Assembly (NCBI RefSeq): GCF_019956415.1
Contig: NZ_JAHBDK010000027.1
Location: 18,834 to 82,833, forward strand
Direction: 5' to 3'
Length of the DNA stretch: 64,000 bases
Source: Pseudomonas sp. GL-B-19
GTDB lineage: Bacteria > Pseudomonadota > Gammaproteobacteria > Pseudomonadales > Pseudomonadaceae
The position numbers and the translations under genes are program-made. Each line of letters begins with the position of its first letter. The first letter of the stretch is position 1. The notes under the pieces are model-generated. The model saw nothing but the letters and a program-made list of their open reading frames with translations, searched no databases and was not told the origin of the DNA. This document shows positions 8,115 to 17,316 of this stretch, piece by piece.

Positions 8115-9137
8115 TCAGTCGAACACGCCAAAGGTCATGTAGCTGAACCACGAGCGGTCGCTGTTGTTGCCTTCGGACTCGTGTTGCTCTTCTTCGACTG
8201 CGTCGCCACTTCCATCTTTAGGCTTCAGTTCGCTCGGAATCGCTTCCTTGGCATCCTGGAACTGTCTCTGCACGTCCTGGTTGGCACGGGTTTCACCCGG
8301 CGGCAGTGGTGGGCGGGACTCGATCAGGCCCAGTGTGGCCTTGCTCATCCACGAGCGGTTGTCAGCTTCGGCAACCGAAGGCTTGAACTGACCGTCTTCC
8401 AGGCTTGGGTTGGTCGGGTAGTTGAGCTTCAGGGTTTCGAGGCTGGTGGCCGCCAGCTCGTCCAGATGCATACGCTGGTAGGCTTCAGTCATGATCGCCA
8501 GGCCGTCACCGACGGACGGGGTATCCTGGAAGTTTTCCACCACGTAACGGCCACGGTTCGCAGCGGCGACATAGGCCTGACGGGTCAGGTAATAGTGGCC
8601 AACGTGAATCTCGTAGGCCGCCAGCAAGTTGCGCAGGTAAATCATGCGCTGCTTGGCGTCTGGCGAGTAGCGGCTGTTCGGGAAGCGGCTAGTCAGCTGG
8701 GCGAACTCGTTGAAGGAGTCGCGAGCGGCACCCGGATCACGCTTGGTCATGTCCAGTGGCAGGAAGCGCGCCAGCAGGCCAACGTCCTGATCAAAGGACG
8801 TCAGACCTTTCATATAGTAGGCGTAATCCACGTTCGGGTGCTGCGGGTGCAGGCGAATGAAACGCTCGGCGGCCGACTTGGCAGCTTCTGGCTCGGTGTT
8901 TTTGTAGTTCGCGTAGATGAGCTCCAGTTGAGCCTGATCAGCGTAGCGACCGAACGGATAACGCGACTCCAGAGCCTTCAGCTTGGCAATGGCGCTGGTG
9001 TAGCTACTCTTGTCCAAATCTTGTTGAGCCTGCTGGTACAGCTCTACTTCGCTAAGGTTTTCGTCTACGACTTCCTTCGATGAGCAAGCAGCGGTCAATG
9101 CGAGGATGGCGATCAGCAGCAGGTGTTTCACTTGCAT
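8115..9137 (-). CDS. bamD: Outer membrane protein assembly factor BamD (ComL)
   Basis: Lipoprotein subunit of the BAM complex that inserts beta-barrel proteins in the outer membrane. 340 aa from the ATG at 9137; a longer reading upstream has no signal peptide at its start. The lipoprotein signal [18 protein letters not shown] puts the acylated Cys at 18. Five TPR-like helical pairs follow (for example [19 protein letters not shown]), with a long acidic C-terminal tail. Divergent from rluD with a 151-bp gap. Longer than E. coli BamD (245 aa), as is usual in Pseudomonas. Confidence 0.95.
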   Translation of the reverse strand: MQVKHLLLIAILALTAACSSKEVVDENLSEVELYQQAQQDLDKSSYTSAIAKLKALESRYPFGRYADQAQLELIYANYKNTEPEAAKSAAERFIRLHPQHPNVDYAYYMKGLTSFDQDVGLLARFLPLDMTKRDPGAARDSFNEFAQLTSRFPNSRYSPDAKQRMIYLRNLLAAYEIHVGHYYLTRQAYVAAANRGRYVVENFQDTPSVGDGLAIMTEAYQRMHLDELAATSLETLKLNYPTNPSLEDGQFKPSVAEADNRSWMSKATLGLIESRPPLPPGETRANQDVQRQFQDAKEAIPSELKPKDGSGDAVEEEQHESEGNNSDRSWFSYMTFGVFD

Positions 9138-9288
9138 GGCGGCTTGCGTCCCTATGACGGCCGCTGTCTTGGGCGGGGCCGTCCTGTTATGATGAGCGCC
9201 CCGTTGTGTAGCCTCGGGGCAAAAGACGCCGTATTTAACCACAAGCGCGCAGCTGAAACCAAAAGCTGTGCCGACGCCTAGTCTGAGC

Positions 9289-10251
9289 ATGTCCGATAAA
9301 ATTGAACTCCGCGCAGAGGTGCCGTCCGAATTGGGCGGCCAACGCCTCGATCAAGTCGCCGCACAATTATTCGCTGAGCACTCGCGCTCGCGCCTTTCCG
9401 CCTGGATCAAAGACGGCCGCCTGACTGTGGATGGGGCGGTTATCCGCCCGCGAGACATCGTTCACGGTGGCGCCATTCTTGAACTGACTGCCGAGCAGGA
9501 AGCTCAGGGCGAATGGATCGCTCAAGACATCGAGCTGGACATCGTCTATGAAGATGACGACATCCTGGTGATCAACAAACCTGCGGGTCTGGTGGTGCAT
9601 CCGGCTGCCGGTCACGCTGATGGCACCTTGCTCAACGCCTTGCTGCACCACGTGCCGGACATTATTAATGTGCCCCGTGCCGGTATCGTGCATCGCCTGG
9701 ACAAGGACACCACCGGTCTGATGGTGGTGGCCAAGACCATTCAGGCGCAGACACAGCTTGTCACTCAATTGCAGAGCCGCAGCGTAAGCCGGATCTACGA
9801 ATGCATCGTGATCGGTGTGGTGACAGCGGGTGGCAAGATCAACGCGCCCATCGGTCGTCACGGCCAGCAACGCCAGCGCATGGCGGTGATGGAAGGTGGC
9901 AAGCAAGCCGTCAGCCACTATCGCGTGCTCGAGCGTTTCCGCTCCCACACTCACGTGCGGGTGAAGCTGGAAACCGGTCGTACCCACCAGATTCGTGTGC
10001 ACATGGCTCACATCAACTACCCGTTGGTCGGAGACCCTGCCTACGGCGGTCGCTTCCGTATTCCGCCGGCAGCCAGTGTGACCATGGTCGAATCGTTGAA
10101 GGCGTTCCCGCGTCAGGCCCTGCATGCGCGGTTCCTGGAGCTGGATCACCCGACCACCGGTAAGCGCATGAGCTGGGAATCACCATTGCCGGACGATTTC
10201 GTCTGGTTGCTGACCCTGCTCAAGCAAGACCGTGAGGCGTTCATCGGATGA
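9289..10251 (+). CDS. rluD: 23S rRNA pseudouridine(1911/1915/1917) synthase RluD
   Basis: Makes three pseudouridines in helix 69 of 23S rRNA. 320 aa from the ATG at 9289. An N-terminal S4 domain (about 18-75, [21 protein letters not shown]) precedes the catalytic domain with HRLDKDTTG, where Asp138 is the catalytic residue, and ends with the RTHQIRVH motif. A TATGAT box at 9188 could be a -10. The stop overlaps the pgeF start by 4 bp (ATGA). Confidence 0.95.
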   Translation: MSDKIELRAEVPSELGGQRLDQVAAQLFAEHSRSRLSAWIKDGRLTVDGAVIRPRDIVHGGAILELTAEQEAQGEWIAQDIELDIVYEDDDILVINKPAGLVVHPAAGHADGTLLNALLHHVPDIINVPRAGIVHRLDKDTTGLMVVAKTIQAQTQLVTQLQSRSVSRIYECIVIGVVTAGGKINAPIGRHGQQRQRMAVMEGGKQAVSHYRVLERFRSHTHVRVKLETGRTHQIRVHMAHINYPLVGDPAYGGRFRIPPAASVTMVESLKAFPRQALHARFLELDHPTTGKRMSWESPLPDDFVWLLTLLKQDREAFIG

Positions 10252-10973
10252 GTGACTGGCTGATTCCCGACTGGCCTGCGCCTGCCGGGGTGAAAGCCTG
10301 TGTGACCACCCGTGCGGGCGGCGTCAGCCTGACGCCGTTCGACAGCCTCAACCTCGGCGATCATGTCGACGACAGCCCCGACGCTGTGGCCGAGAACCGC
10401 CGTCGCCTCACCGATCATTTCTCTATTCAACCAGCCTGGCTGCAACAGGTTCACGGCATCGCCGTGGCCCATGCGGATCCAAGCCTGGTAGCCACCGCTG
10501 ACGCCAGCTGGACGGCCACGCCCGGTATCGCCTGCGCGGCGATGACGGCTGACTGTTTGCCAGCGCTGTTTTGCGACCGTGCCGGCACCCGCGTTGCAGC
10601 GGCGCACGCCGGTTGGCGCGGGTTGGCGGCGGGGGTGCTGGAAGCGACCCTCGACGCGTTGGCCGTACCGGCAGAAGACGTGCTGGTCTGGCTCGGCCCG
10701 GCCATTGGCCCGCAAGCCTTTGAAGTCGGCCCGGAAGTGCGCGAAATCTTCGTGCAGCAATTACCCGACGCGGCCAAAGCTTTTGTGCCAAGCCAAAACG
10801 CCGGGAAATTTATGGCCGACATCTACGAGCTGGCGCGTTTGCGTCTGGCTGCTCGCGGTGTCACTGCTATTTATGGCGGCGGTTTCTGCACCGTGACCGA
10901 TCCGCGCTTCTTTTCTTACCGCCGCAGCCCTCGCACTGGTCGGTTTGCCTCCCTCATTTGGCTTGAACGCTAG
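10248..10973 (+). CDS. pgeF: Peptidoglycan editing factor PgeF (YfiH/DUF152, polyphenol oxidase family)
   Basis: 241 aa. Family proteins remove or prevent mis-incorporated L-Ser in muropeptide precursors and were earlier called laccase-like. The metal-site residues are visible: His in QQVHG (about 69), Cys in TADCLPAL (about 105) and His in AAHAGWRG (about 122). Overlaps rluD by 4 bp and is followed by the clpB promoter, giving the order bamD / rluD-pgeF / clpB familiar in Pseudomonas. Confidence 0.92.
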   Translation: MSDWLIPDWPAPAGVKACVTTRAGGVSLTPFDSLNLGDHVDDSPDAVAENRRRLTDHFSIQPAWLQQVHGIAVAHADPSLVATADASWTATPGIACAAMTADCLPALFCDRAGTRVAAAHAGWRGLAAGVLEATLDALAVPAEDVLVWLGPAIGPQAFEVGPEVREIFVQQLPDAAKAFVPSQNAGKFMADIYELARLRLAARGVTAIYGGGFCTVTDPRFFSYRRSPRTGRFASLIWLER

Positions 10974-11003
10974 ACTGAGCTGATCTGCATCAACATCACG
11001 ACG

Positions 11004-11033
11004 CTTGAAACTCCCGGAATCGACCGCATCTAT
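11004..11033 (+). promoter_or_regulatory. Sigma-32 (RpoH) heat-shock promoter of clpB
   Basis: -35 CTTGAAA (11004-11010) and -10 CCGCATCTAT (11024-11033) with 13 bp between; the consensus is CTTGAAA-N(12-14)-CCCCATNTA. It lies 70 bp before the clpB start, as expected for a RpoH-controlled chaperone. Confidence 0.8.
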
Positions 11034-11103
11034 AGCGGTATCTGGCAGGTTTCTTCATTCAGGATGTTTTATAGGTCCGGCCTGCTCAAAAGGAAGGTGA
11101 CCC

Positions 11104-13668
11104 ATGCGTATAGATCGTTTAACCAGCAAATTGCAGTTAGCACTATCCGACGCCCAATCCCTGGCTGTCGGCCTCGACCATCCCGGCATCGAGCCGGCGC
11201 ACTTGATGCAGGCCTTGCTTGAACAGCAGGGCGGCTCGATCAAACCCCTGCTGATGCAGGTCGGTTTCGACGTCAACAGCCTGCGTAAAGAGCTGACCAA
11301 AGAGCTCGACCAGCTGCCGAAAATCCAGAACCCGACCGGCGACGTGAACATGTCGCAGGACCTGGCGCGCCTGCTCAATCAGGCTGATCGCCTGGCCCAG
11401 CAGAAGGGCGACCAGTTCATCTCCAGCGAGCTGGTGCTGCTCGCTGCCATGGACGAAAACAGCAAACTCGGCAAGTTGTTGCTGGGGCAGGGCGTGAGCA
11501 AGAAAGCCCTGGAAAACGCGATCAATAACCTGCGTGGCGGCGAAGCGGTCAACGACGCCAACCACGAGGAGTCGCGCCAGGCACTGGATAAATACACCGT
11601 CGACCTGACCAAGCGTGCCGAAGAAGGCAAGCTCGATCCGGTGATCGGCCGTGACGATGAAATTCGCCGGACCATTCAGGTCCTGCAACGCCGTACCAAG
11701 AACAACCCGGTGCTGATCGGCGAGCCTGGCGTGGGTAAAACCGCCATCGCCGAGGGCCTGGCCCAGCGCATCATCAATGGCGAAGTGCCGGATGGCCTGA
11801 AAGGCAAGCGCCTGCTGTCCCTCGACATGGGGGCGCTGATTGCCGGCGCCAAGTATCGCGGTGAGTTTGAAGAGCGCCTGAAGTCGCTGCTCAACGAGCT
11901 GTCGAAGCAGGAAGGGCAGATCATTCTGTTCATCGACGAACTGCACACCATGGTCGGCGCTGGCAAAGGCGAAGGCTCGATGGATGCGGGCAACATGCTC
12001 AAGCCTGCCCTGGCTCGTGGCGAGCTGCATTGCGTCGGCGCGACCACGCTCAACGAGTACCGCCAATATATAGAGAAGGACGCAGCCCTCGAGCGGCGCT
12101 TCCAGAAAGTACTGGTGGACGAGCCGAGCGAAGAAGACACCATCGCGATTTTGCGTGGCCTCAAAGAGCGTTATGAGGTTCACCACAAGGTGGCGATCAC
12201 CGACGGCGCCATCATCGCCGCAGCCAAGCTCAGTCATCGCTACATTACTGATCGCCAGTTGCCGGACAAGGCCATCGACCTGATCGACGAAGCGGCCAGC
12301 CGTATTCGGATGGAGATCGACTCCAAGCCTGAAGTGCTCGACCGTCTTGAGCGTCGCCTGATTCAGTTGAAGGTGGAATCGCAGGCGCTGAAGAAAGAAA
12401 GCGACGAAGCGGCGATCAAACGCCTGGAAAAACTCCAGGAAGAAATCGGACGCCTTGAGCGTGAGTACTCGGACCTCGAAGAAATCTGGAATTCGGAAAA
12501 AGCCGAAGTCCAGGGTTCTGCGCAGATCCAGCAGAAAATCGAACAGTCCCGTCAGGAGCTGGAAGCCGCACGCCGTAAAGGCGACCTGAACCGCATGGCC
12601 GAGCTGCAATACGGGGTGATCCCGGACCTGGAGCGCAGCCTGCAAATGGTTGATCAGCACGGCAAAAGCGAAAACCAGTTGCTACGCAGCAAGGTGACTG
12701 AAGAAGAAATCGCTGAAGTCGTGTCGAAGTGGACCGGTATCCCCGTGTCGAAAATGCTCGAAGGCGAGCGCGACAAACTGATGAAGATGGAAAGCCTGTT
12801 GCACCAGCGTGTGATTGGTCAGGACGAAGCGGTGATCGCGGTTTCCAACGCGGTGCGCCGTTCGCGGGCCGGGTTGTCTGACCCGAATCGCCCAAGTGGT
12901 TCGTTCATGTTCCTCGGCCCGACCGGTGTCGGTAAAACCGAGCTGTGCAAGGCACTGGCCGAGTTCCTCTTTGATACCGAAGAGGCGATGGTGCGGATCG
13001 ACATGTCCGAATTCATGGAGAAACATTCCGTGGCCCGACTGATCGGTGCGCCACCAGGGTACGTGGGCTATGAAGAGGGCGGTTACCTGACCGAGGCGGT
13101 GCGTCGCAAGCCTTACTCGGTGATCCTCCTGGACGAGGTCGAGAAGGCCCACCCGGATGTGTTCAACATCTTGCTGCAAGTGCTGGAAGATGGCCGCTTG
13201 ACTGACAGCCATGGCCGCACGGTGGATTTCAAGAATACCGTGATCGTCATGACGTCTAACCTGGGTTCGGTGCAGATCCAGGAACTGGTCGGTGATCGTG
13301 AAGCGCAGCGTGCGGCGGTGATGGATGCGATTTCCACCCACTTCCGGCCGGAGTTCATCAACCGGGTCGACGAAGTGGTGATCTTCGAGCCATTGGCGCG
13401 GGATCAGATCGCAGGCATTACCGAGATCCAGTTGGGACGCCTGCGCAGTCGTCTGACCGAGCGTGAGCTGAAACTGGAGCTGAGTCCTGAGGCCATGGAT
13501 AAGCTGATCGCGGTGGGTTACGACCCTGTGTACGGCGCACGTCCGCTCAAACGAGCGATTCAGCGCTGGATCGAAAATCCGCTGGCTCAGTTGATTCTGT
13601 CGGGTCGTTTCATGCCCGGCGAGACCGCCAAGGGTGTGGTGGAGAACGACGAAATCGTATTCGTCTGA
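11104..13668 (+). CDS. clpB: ATP-dependent disaggregase ClpB
   Basis: Hsp100 AAA+ chaperone that, with DnaK, extracts proteins from aggregates; cytosolic hexamer. 854 aa, full length. N domain about 1-145. The first AAA+ module has Walker A GEPGVGKT near 206 and Walker [10 protein letters not shown]. The coiled-coil middle domain (about 410-530, rich in Glu/Lys heptads) is characteristic of ClpB rather than ClpA. The second AAA+ module has GPTGVGKTE near 605. AAGGAAGG precedes the ATG. Controlled by the RpoH promoter upstream and ended by a strong terminator. Confidence 0.98.
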   Translation: MRIDRLTSKLQLALSDAQSLAVGLDHPGIEPAHLMQALLEQQGGSIKPLLMQVGFDVNSLRKELTKELDQLPKIQNPTGDVNMSQDLARLLNQADRLAQQKGDQFISSELVLLAAMDENSKLGKLLLGQGVSKKALENAINNLRGGEAVNDANHEESRQALDKYTVDLTKRAEEGKLDPVIGRDDEIRRTIQVLQRRTKNNPVLIGEPGVGKTAIAEGLAQRIINGEVPDGLKGKRLLSLDMGALIAGAKYRGEFEERLKSLLNELSKQEGQIILFIDELHTMVGAGKGEGSMDAGNMLKPALARGELHCVGATTLNEYRQYIEKDAALERRFQKVLVDEPSEEDTIAILRGLKERYEVHHKVAITDGAIIAAAKLSHRYITDRQLPDKAIDLIDEAASRIRMEIDSKPEVLDRLERRLIQLKVESQALKKESDEAAIKRLEKLQEEIGRLEREYSDLEEIWNSEKAEVQGSAQIQQKIEQSRQELEAARRKGDLNRMAELQYGVIPDLERSLQMVDQHGKSENQLLRSKVTEEEIAEVVSKWTGIPVSKMLEGERDKLMKMESLLHQRVIGQDEAVIAVSNAVRRSRAGLSDPNRPSGSFMFLGPTGVGKTELCKALAEFLFDTEEAMVRIDMSEFMEKHSVARLIGAPPGYVGYEEGGYLTEAVRRKPYSVILLDEVEKAHPDVFNILLQVLEDGRLTDSHGRTVDFKNTVIVMTSNLGSVQIQELVGDREAQRAAVMDAISTHFRPEFINRVDEVVIFEPLARDQIAGITEIQLGRLRSRLTERELKLELSPEAMDKLIAVGYDPVYGARPLKRAIQRWIENPLAQLILSGRFMPGETAKGVVENDEIVFV

Positions 13669-13692
13669 CCCATCCAGGCAACAAAACTGATG

Positions 13693-13719
13693 AGGCCTCG
13701 CATTGCGAGGCCTTTTTTT
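13693..13719 (+). terminator. Rho-independent terminator of clpB
   Basis: Stem aggcctcg/cgaggcct with a 5-nt loop, followed by seven T residues; it lies 25 bp after the clpB stop. Confidence 0.9.
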
Positions 13720-13852
13720 CGCCAGGCTGTTGAACTCTAAGGAAAAGGCTTGTAAAGTGCGCCCCGCAGTAAGTCACCCGCCAGGGTTTCCGCTCCCCAA
13801 GCAGGAATCCAAAATAAGTTGCAAATCATTAACTTGAAAGCAATTTAGGGGG

Positions 13853-13880
13853 TTGACAGAGGTTCTGAAGATTGTAGAAT
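13853..13880 (+). promoter_or_regulatory. Strong sigma-70 promoter of the tRNA cluster
   Basis: TTGACA (13853-13858), 16-bp spacer, TAGAAT (13875-13880), then the GC-rich discriminator AGCGCGCCTC. This is the same architecture as the rrn promoters at the right end of the window and typical of stringently controlled stable-RNA promoters. The rest of the 299-bp gap after clpB (terminator, then AT-rich DNA) shows no gene. Confidence 0.85.
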
Positions 13881-13967
13881 AGCGCGCCTCAGACACACGA
13901 ACGCAGCGATGCGAACGGGTCGAAGAGAACGCAAAAAGCTTCACCGTTGTAAATTGAAATATGTAGT

Positions 13968-14043
13968 TCCGTGATAGCTCAGTCGGTAGAGCAAATGACT
14001 GTTAATCATTGGGTCCCAGGTTCGAGTCCTGGTCACGGAGCCA
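13968..14043 (+). tRNA. tRNA-Asn (anticodon GTT)
   Basis: 76 nt with encoded CCA. Acceptor TCCGTGA/TCACGGA, D arm with AGCTCAGTCGGTAGAGC, anticodon loop CTGTTAA, T arm GGTTCGAGTCC. Confidence 0.97.
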
Positions 14044-14052
14044 ATTTCAAAC

Positions 14053-14129
14053 CGGGGTATAGCGCAGTCCGGTAGCGCGCCTGCTTTGGGAGCAGGATGT
14101 CAGGAGTTCGAATCCCCTTACCCCGACCA
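14053..14129 (+). tRNA. tRNA-Pro (anticodon TGG), copy 1
   Basis: 77 nt with encoded CCA. Acceptor CGGGGTA/TACCCCG, anticodon loop TTTGGGA, T arm AGTTCGAATCCC. Nine bases after tRNA-Asn, so very likely co-transcribed. Confidence 0.97.
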
Positions 14130-14134
14130 TTTTT

Positions 14135-14210
14135 GGGTCGTTAGCTCAGTTGGTAGAGCAGTTGGCTTTTAACCAATTGGTCGTAGGTTCGAATCCCACA
14201 CGACCCACCA
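14135..14210 (+). tRNA. tRNA-Lys (anticodon TTT)
   Basis: 76 nt with encoded CCA. Acceptor GGGTCGT/ACGACCC, anticodon loop CTTTTAA, T arm GGTTCGAATCC. Five bases after tRNA-Pro copy 1. Confidence 0.97.
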
Positions 14211-14275
14211 TTTTTGAAACCAGTTAACGCTGGAATCGAATCTTAAGATCAGAGGCCAAAAGCGCTGATCGAAGA

Positions 14276-14304
14276 AGGCGACTTGTAAAGGTCGCCTTTT
14301 TTTT
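14276..14304 (+). terminator. Terminator between tRNA-Lys and the second tRNA-Pro
   Basis: Stem aggcgac/gtcgcct with an 8-nt loop and a run of eight T. It should end the Asn-Pro-Lys transcript, leaving the following tRNA-Pro to depend on read-through or its own weak start. Confidence 0.85.
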
Positions 14305-14306
14305 AC

Positions 14307-14383
14307 CGGGGTATAGCGCAGTCCGGTAGCGCGCCTGCTTTGGGAGCAGGATGTCAGGAGTTCGAATCCCCTTACCCCGACCA
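14307..14383 (+). tRNA. tRNA-Pro (anticodon TGG), copy 2
   Basis: 77 nt, base-for-base the same as copy 1 at 14053, with CCA. Identity with copy 1 stops within a base or two on either side. It begins directly after the T-run of the previous terminator and no clear promoter is seen in front of it. Confidence 0.96.
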
Positions 14384-14390
14384 TATTAAA

Positions 14391-14424
14391 AATCCTCGTA
14401 TCGAAAGATACGGGGATTTTTTTT
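14391..14424 (+). terminator. Terminator after the second tRNA-Pro
   Basis: Stem aatcctcgtatc/gatacggggatt closed by a GAAA-type loop, with one G-T pair, followed by eight T. Confidence 0.88.
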
Positions 14425-14432
14425 GTCTGCCG

Positions 14433-14468
14433 AAAAAAAGCCCCGCTTCTCGGTGGAGAAAGCGGGGC
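14433..14468 (-). terminator. Terminator of the EGKC/EF-hand gene (minus strand)
   Basis: On the minus strand a GC-rich stem gccccgctt(tc)/gaagcggggc is followed by seven T. It lies 15 bp past the stop of the gene at 14484. Confidence 0.88.
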
Positions 14469-14483
14469 GTGGTACTCAGAGGC

Positions 14484-14882
14484 TTAGGCGCCGTCTTGGT
14501 CTTTCAGGTGCTCGAACAAACCTTTTGGCATTTTCTTGCCGTTGGCTTCGAAATTGGCTTTCACGTTGTTGTAAGCCTCTTGCTCGTCGATAAAACCGTC
14601 ATGGTTGGTGTCGATCTTGTCGAAATTGGACTTCGGCGCGACTTTCAGGAATTCCGCACGGGAAACTTTACCGTCGTCATCGGTGTCGGTTTTGGCCATC
14701 GATGCATCGCCACACTTGCCTTCACCGCATTTGCCTTCAGGGGTTTTCACCACCTGTTCAGCCGAGGCCAGCAGATAGCCTTGAGTCAACGGCTGCGAAG
14801 CGAATACGGAGCCGGTCAACATCATGCCACCGGCCAAAACAGCGCCAAGCAGACCGATAGTGTTTTTGGTGGTACGGGACAT
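14484..14882 (-). CDS. Secreted EF-hand protein with tandem EGKCG motifs (HvfA/bufferin-like), orphan
   Basis: 132 aa. An N-terminal signal peptide (about 1-29; hydrophobic LLGAVLAGGMMLTGSVFA) is followed by two tandem EGKCG units (49-58, Cys52 and Cys57). Two textbook EF-hand loops come next: DTDDDGKVSRAE (66-77) and DTNHDGFIDEQE (91-102). The EGKC repeats and signal peptide are what define HvfA/bufferin-type precursors, whose cysteines are modified by DUF692 (HvfB) and DUF2063 (HvfC) partners for copper binding. No such partner is encoded anywhere in this window. The gene stands alone: terminator downstream, AGGAGAATTG ribosome site, and a REPIN about 220 bp upstream. It could simply be a periplasmic Ca-binding protein with a redox Cys pair. 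Confidence 0.85.
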   Translation of the reverse strand: MSRTTKNTIGLLGAVLAGGMMLTGSVFASQPLTQGYLLASAEQVVKTPEGKCGEGKCGDASMAKTDTDDDGKVSRAEFLKVAPKSNFDKIDTNHDGFIDEQEAYNNVKANFEANGKKMPKGLFEHLKDQDGA

Positions 14883-15205
14883 TTCAATTCTCCTGGGTTG
14901 CACGACACAACCGCTTGATAACGGGTTGCCACGTAAGTGCGGCGATAAACCTGCGCAGGCGTGGTGCCTTGCTCGGGTGTGGCCATTTAGCGGGAGTGGT
15001 GTATCGCTACTGTGTCGCGCAAGGGGGGAGTTTGTAATCGAAGGGGCAAAAACGCGGGGGGAGATACAGTGAGACACAGATTTATACGTTGATGACTAAA
15101 AAATGTGGGAGCGAGCCTGCTCGCGAAGGCGGTGTAACAGTCAACACAGAGGTTGAATGTAATGGCCTCTTCGCGAGCAGGCTCGCTCCCGCAGTTGGAT
15201 GTGTG
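14883..15205. other. Gap upstream of the EF-hand gene
   Basis: 323 bp without a gene. The left part should hold the promoter of the minus-strand EF-hand gene, but no convincing -35/-10 pair was seen. The right part is the REPIN at 15104-15194. Confidence 0.6.
15104..15194. repeat. REPIN, GTGGGAGCGAGC type
   Basis: Arms tgtgggagcgagcctgctcg and cttcgcgagcaggctcgctc in inverted orientation around a spacer of about 40 bp. It lies 11 bp past the stop of the ndh-like gene. Confidence 0.9.
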
Positions 15206-16504
15206 TCAGTGCAGCTTGAGTCGCGGTTCAGTTCCGCGCCCGATCTTGCTGCCCAGCATCAGCATCGCCGTACGAAACGCGCCATACAGCGCCATCTGGT
15301 GCATACGGTACAGCGACACATAAAACATCCGCGCCAGCCAGCCTTCCAGCATCACACTACCGGTCAGGTTGCCCATCAAGTTACCCACAGCCGAAAAACG
15401 CGACAGCGAGATCAGCGAGCCGTAATCGGTGTACTTGTACTCCGGCAACGCCTTGCCTTCGATCCGCAGCTTCAGCGATTTGGCCAGCAACGAAGCCTGC
15501 TGGTGCGCCGCCTGGGCACGCGGCGGTACATTGCGATCAGTGCCCGGTTGCGGGCAGGCCGCGCAATCGCCGAAGGCGAAGATGTTCTCGTCGCGGGTGG
15601 TTTGCAGGGTTGGCAGCACTTGCAGCTGGTTGATGCGGTTGGTTTCCAGACCGTCGATGTCCTTGAGGAAACCCGGAGCCCGAATCCCGGCGGCCCAGAC
15701 TTTCAGGCTGGCGTTGATCACTTTGCCATCGGCGGTGATCAGGCTGTCGGCCGTGACTTCACTGACCGCGGCATTGGTCATGACGTTGACCCCGAGTTTC
15801 TCCAGGGTTTTATGCACAGGCCCGCCGATACGTTCCGGCAGGGCAGGCAATACCCGTGGCCCGGCTTCGATCAGGGTGATGTGCATGTTTTCCGGTTTGA
15901 TCCGATCCAGACCATAAGCGGCCAGTTCATGCGCAGCGTTGTGCAGCTCGGCGGCCAGTTCAACGCCGGTAGCGCCGGCACCAACGATGGCCACGCTGAT
16001 CTGTTCGACTTTGTCGGTTTGCCCGGCATGGGCGCGTAGATAGTGGTTGAGCAGTTGCTGGTGGAAACGCTCGGCCTGTTTGCGCGTGTCGAGGAACAGG
16101 CAGTGCTGCGCCGCGCCTTGGGTGCCGAAATCGTTGGTGGTGCTGCCGACGGCAATCACCAGCGAGTCGTAACCCACTTCGCGGGCGGGCACCAGTTCCA
16201 GACCGGCTTCGTCGTAAGTGGCGGCCAGCTGGATTTTTTTCTGCGTGCGATCGAGCCCGCTCATGCGCCCCAGCTGGAACTCGAAGTGGTTCCATTTGGC
16301 CTGGGCAACATAGTTGAGTTCGTCTTCGGAGGAGTTCAGCGACCCGGCCGCCACTTCGTGCAACAGCGGTTTCCAGATGTGGGTCAGGTTCGCGTCGACC
16401 AGCATCACACTGGCCGTGCCGCGCTTGCCCAGAGTCTTACCCAGACGGGTAGCCAACTCCAGACCGCCGGCGCCGCCGCCAACGATGACAATACGATGAG
16501 TCAT
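15206..16504 (-). CDS. ndh: Type II NADH dehydrogenase (NDH-2 family FAD oxidoreductase)
   Basis: Non-proton-pumping NADH:quinone oxidoreductase, peripheral on the inner membrane. 432 aa from the ATG at 16504. The FAD-binding GGGAGGLE (about 9-16) and the second nucleotide fold VAIVGAGATGVELAAEL (about 170-186) are both present, with FAFGDCAAC near the C-terminal third and a hydrophobic, likely membrane-anchoring end region. Family length fits Ndh. Confidence 0.92.
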   Translation of the reverse strand: MTHRIVIVGGGAGGLELATRLGKTLGKRGTASVMLVDANLTHIWKPLLHEVAAGSLNSSEDELNYVAQAKWNHFEFQLGRMSGLDRTQKKIQLAATYDEAGLELVPAREVGYDSLVIAVGSTTNDFGTQGAAQHCLFLDTRKQAERFHQQLLNHYLRAHAGQTDKVEQISVAIVGAGATGVELAAELHNAAHELAAYGLDRIKPENMHITLIEAGPRVLPALPERIGGPVHKTLEKLGVNVMTNAAVSEVTADSLITADGKVINASLKVWAAGIRAPGFLKDIDGLETNRINQLQVLPTLQTTRDENIFAFGDCAACPQPGTDRNVPPRAQAAHQQASLLAKSLKLRIEGKALPEYKYTDYGSLISLSRFSAVGNLMGNLTGSVMLEGWLARMFYVSLYRMHQMALYGAFRTAMLMLGSKIGRGTEPRLKLH

Positions 16505-16564
16505 GGGGATATCTCGCAAGGCTAAAAGAAATCGGTGCAGTCAACCGAGCGAGCGCGATGCTGC

Positions 16565-16738
16565 TCATAGCGTCAGGTAACTGATAAATCGGCTCAACAG
16601 GCCCAGACCAATGGTCACTGCCAGTACCACCACCAGGAGCATCCACGGCCGGAAAGGACGGCGCTCGACTCGGTGCTGGGACAAGTGCAGGTACTCTTCG
16701 ACATGCTTTTGGTCGTCGGGGTTCAGGCGGCTGGTCAT
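16565..16738 (-). CDS. DUF3094 family small membrane protein
   Basis: 57 aa from the ATG at 16738. A charged N terminus (NPDDQKHVEEYLHLSQHRVERRPFRPW) precedes one transmembrane helix (MLLVVVLAVTIGLGLL). I recognise it as the short DUF3094 protein found near MOSC genes in pseudomonads; function unknown. A longer open reading upstream has no support. Confidence 0.82.
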   Translation of the reverse strand: MTSRLNPDDQKHVEEYLHLSQHRVERRPFRPWMLLVVVLAVTIGLGLLSRFISYLTL

Positions 16739-16788
16739 AAAGGCCTCGTCAGTAGACGTTGCTGAATGTGTAGAAGCTACAGGCTGAG

Positions 16789-17316
16789 TTAACGAACGTT
16801 GAACGGAGCATAGCCGCTGTCCGGGACAGGCTCGACGCTCACCGTGTCGTCCAGGCGAATGATTCCACTTTGTATCACTCGGGTGGTGATTCCGCCATGT
16901 CCGCGCACGGCCTGAAAAGTCCCGGGGCCGAGGTTGTTTTGAAGGCGCGCACAAGGCTGGCACCAGCCGGTGGTTTCGAAAATCGCCTGACCGATCCGGA
17001 AGCGCCGACCCTTCAGGCTGAACAGGTTGATACCGCTGATAACGAGGTTGCGCCGCAAATCATTAGGTAATACCGGCTGATCGTCCGTGCGGCCCATCAA
17101 CGAACTGATCACCGCCAGATGCTCCCACTGAATCAACGTCACCTGCCGCGCGTTACGCACGCCAGGGCGGGCTTGATCGCCGGTCAAACCGGCTTCGAGT
17201 CGCGCTTCCACGGCATCCAGTTCGATCATCGGTACGTGAGGTTCGGGGCGCACGCCGATCCAGCGTACGCGGCCGGTTTGCGGGACTTGCGCGATCAATT
17301 CCTGCAATGGGCTCAC
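16789..17316 (-). CDS. MOSC domain protein
   Basis: 175 aa, GTG start at 17316 overlapping the stop of the upstream gene (GTGA). The MOSC (molybdenum cofactor sulfurase C-terminal) fold is indicated by DLRRNLVISGINLFSL and the conserved Cys segment GWCQPCARL (about 117-125). Members carry sulfur for molybdenum-cofactor or base-adduct chemistry; the substrate of this one is unknown. In an apparent operon with DUF1780. Confidence 0.88.
   Translation of the reverse strand: MSPLQELIAQVPQTGRVRWIGVRPEPHVPMIELDAVEARLEAGLTGDQARPGVRNARQVTLIQWEHLAVISSLMGRTDDQPVLPNDLRRNLVISGINLFSLKGRRFRIGQAIFETTGWCQPCARLQNNLGPGTFQAVRGHGGITTRVIQSGIIRLDDTVSVEPVPDSGYAPFNVR

Noticed and set aside
11143..12660. 505-aa open frame opposite clpB
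   Set aside because: Shadow frame; ClpB motifs are intact on the other strand.
14307..14383. Second tRNA-Pro considered as the att site of an integrated element
   Set aside because: No integrase, phage or island genes on either side; only the duplication itself is reported.
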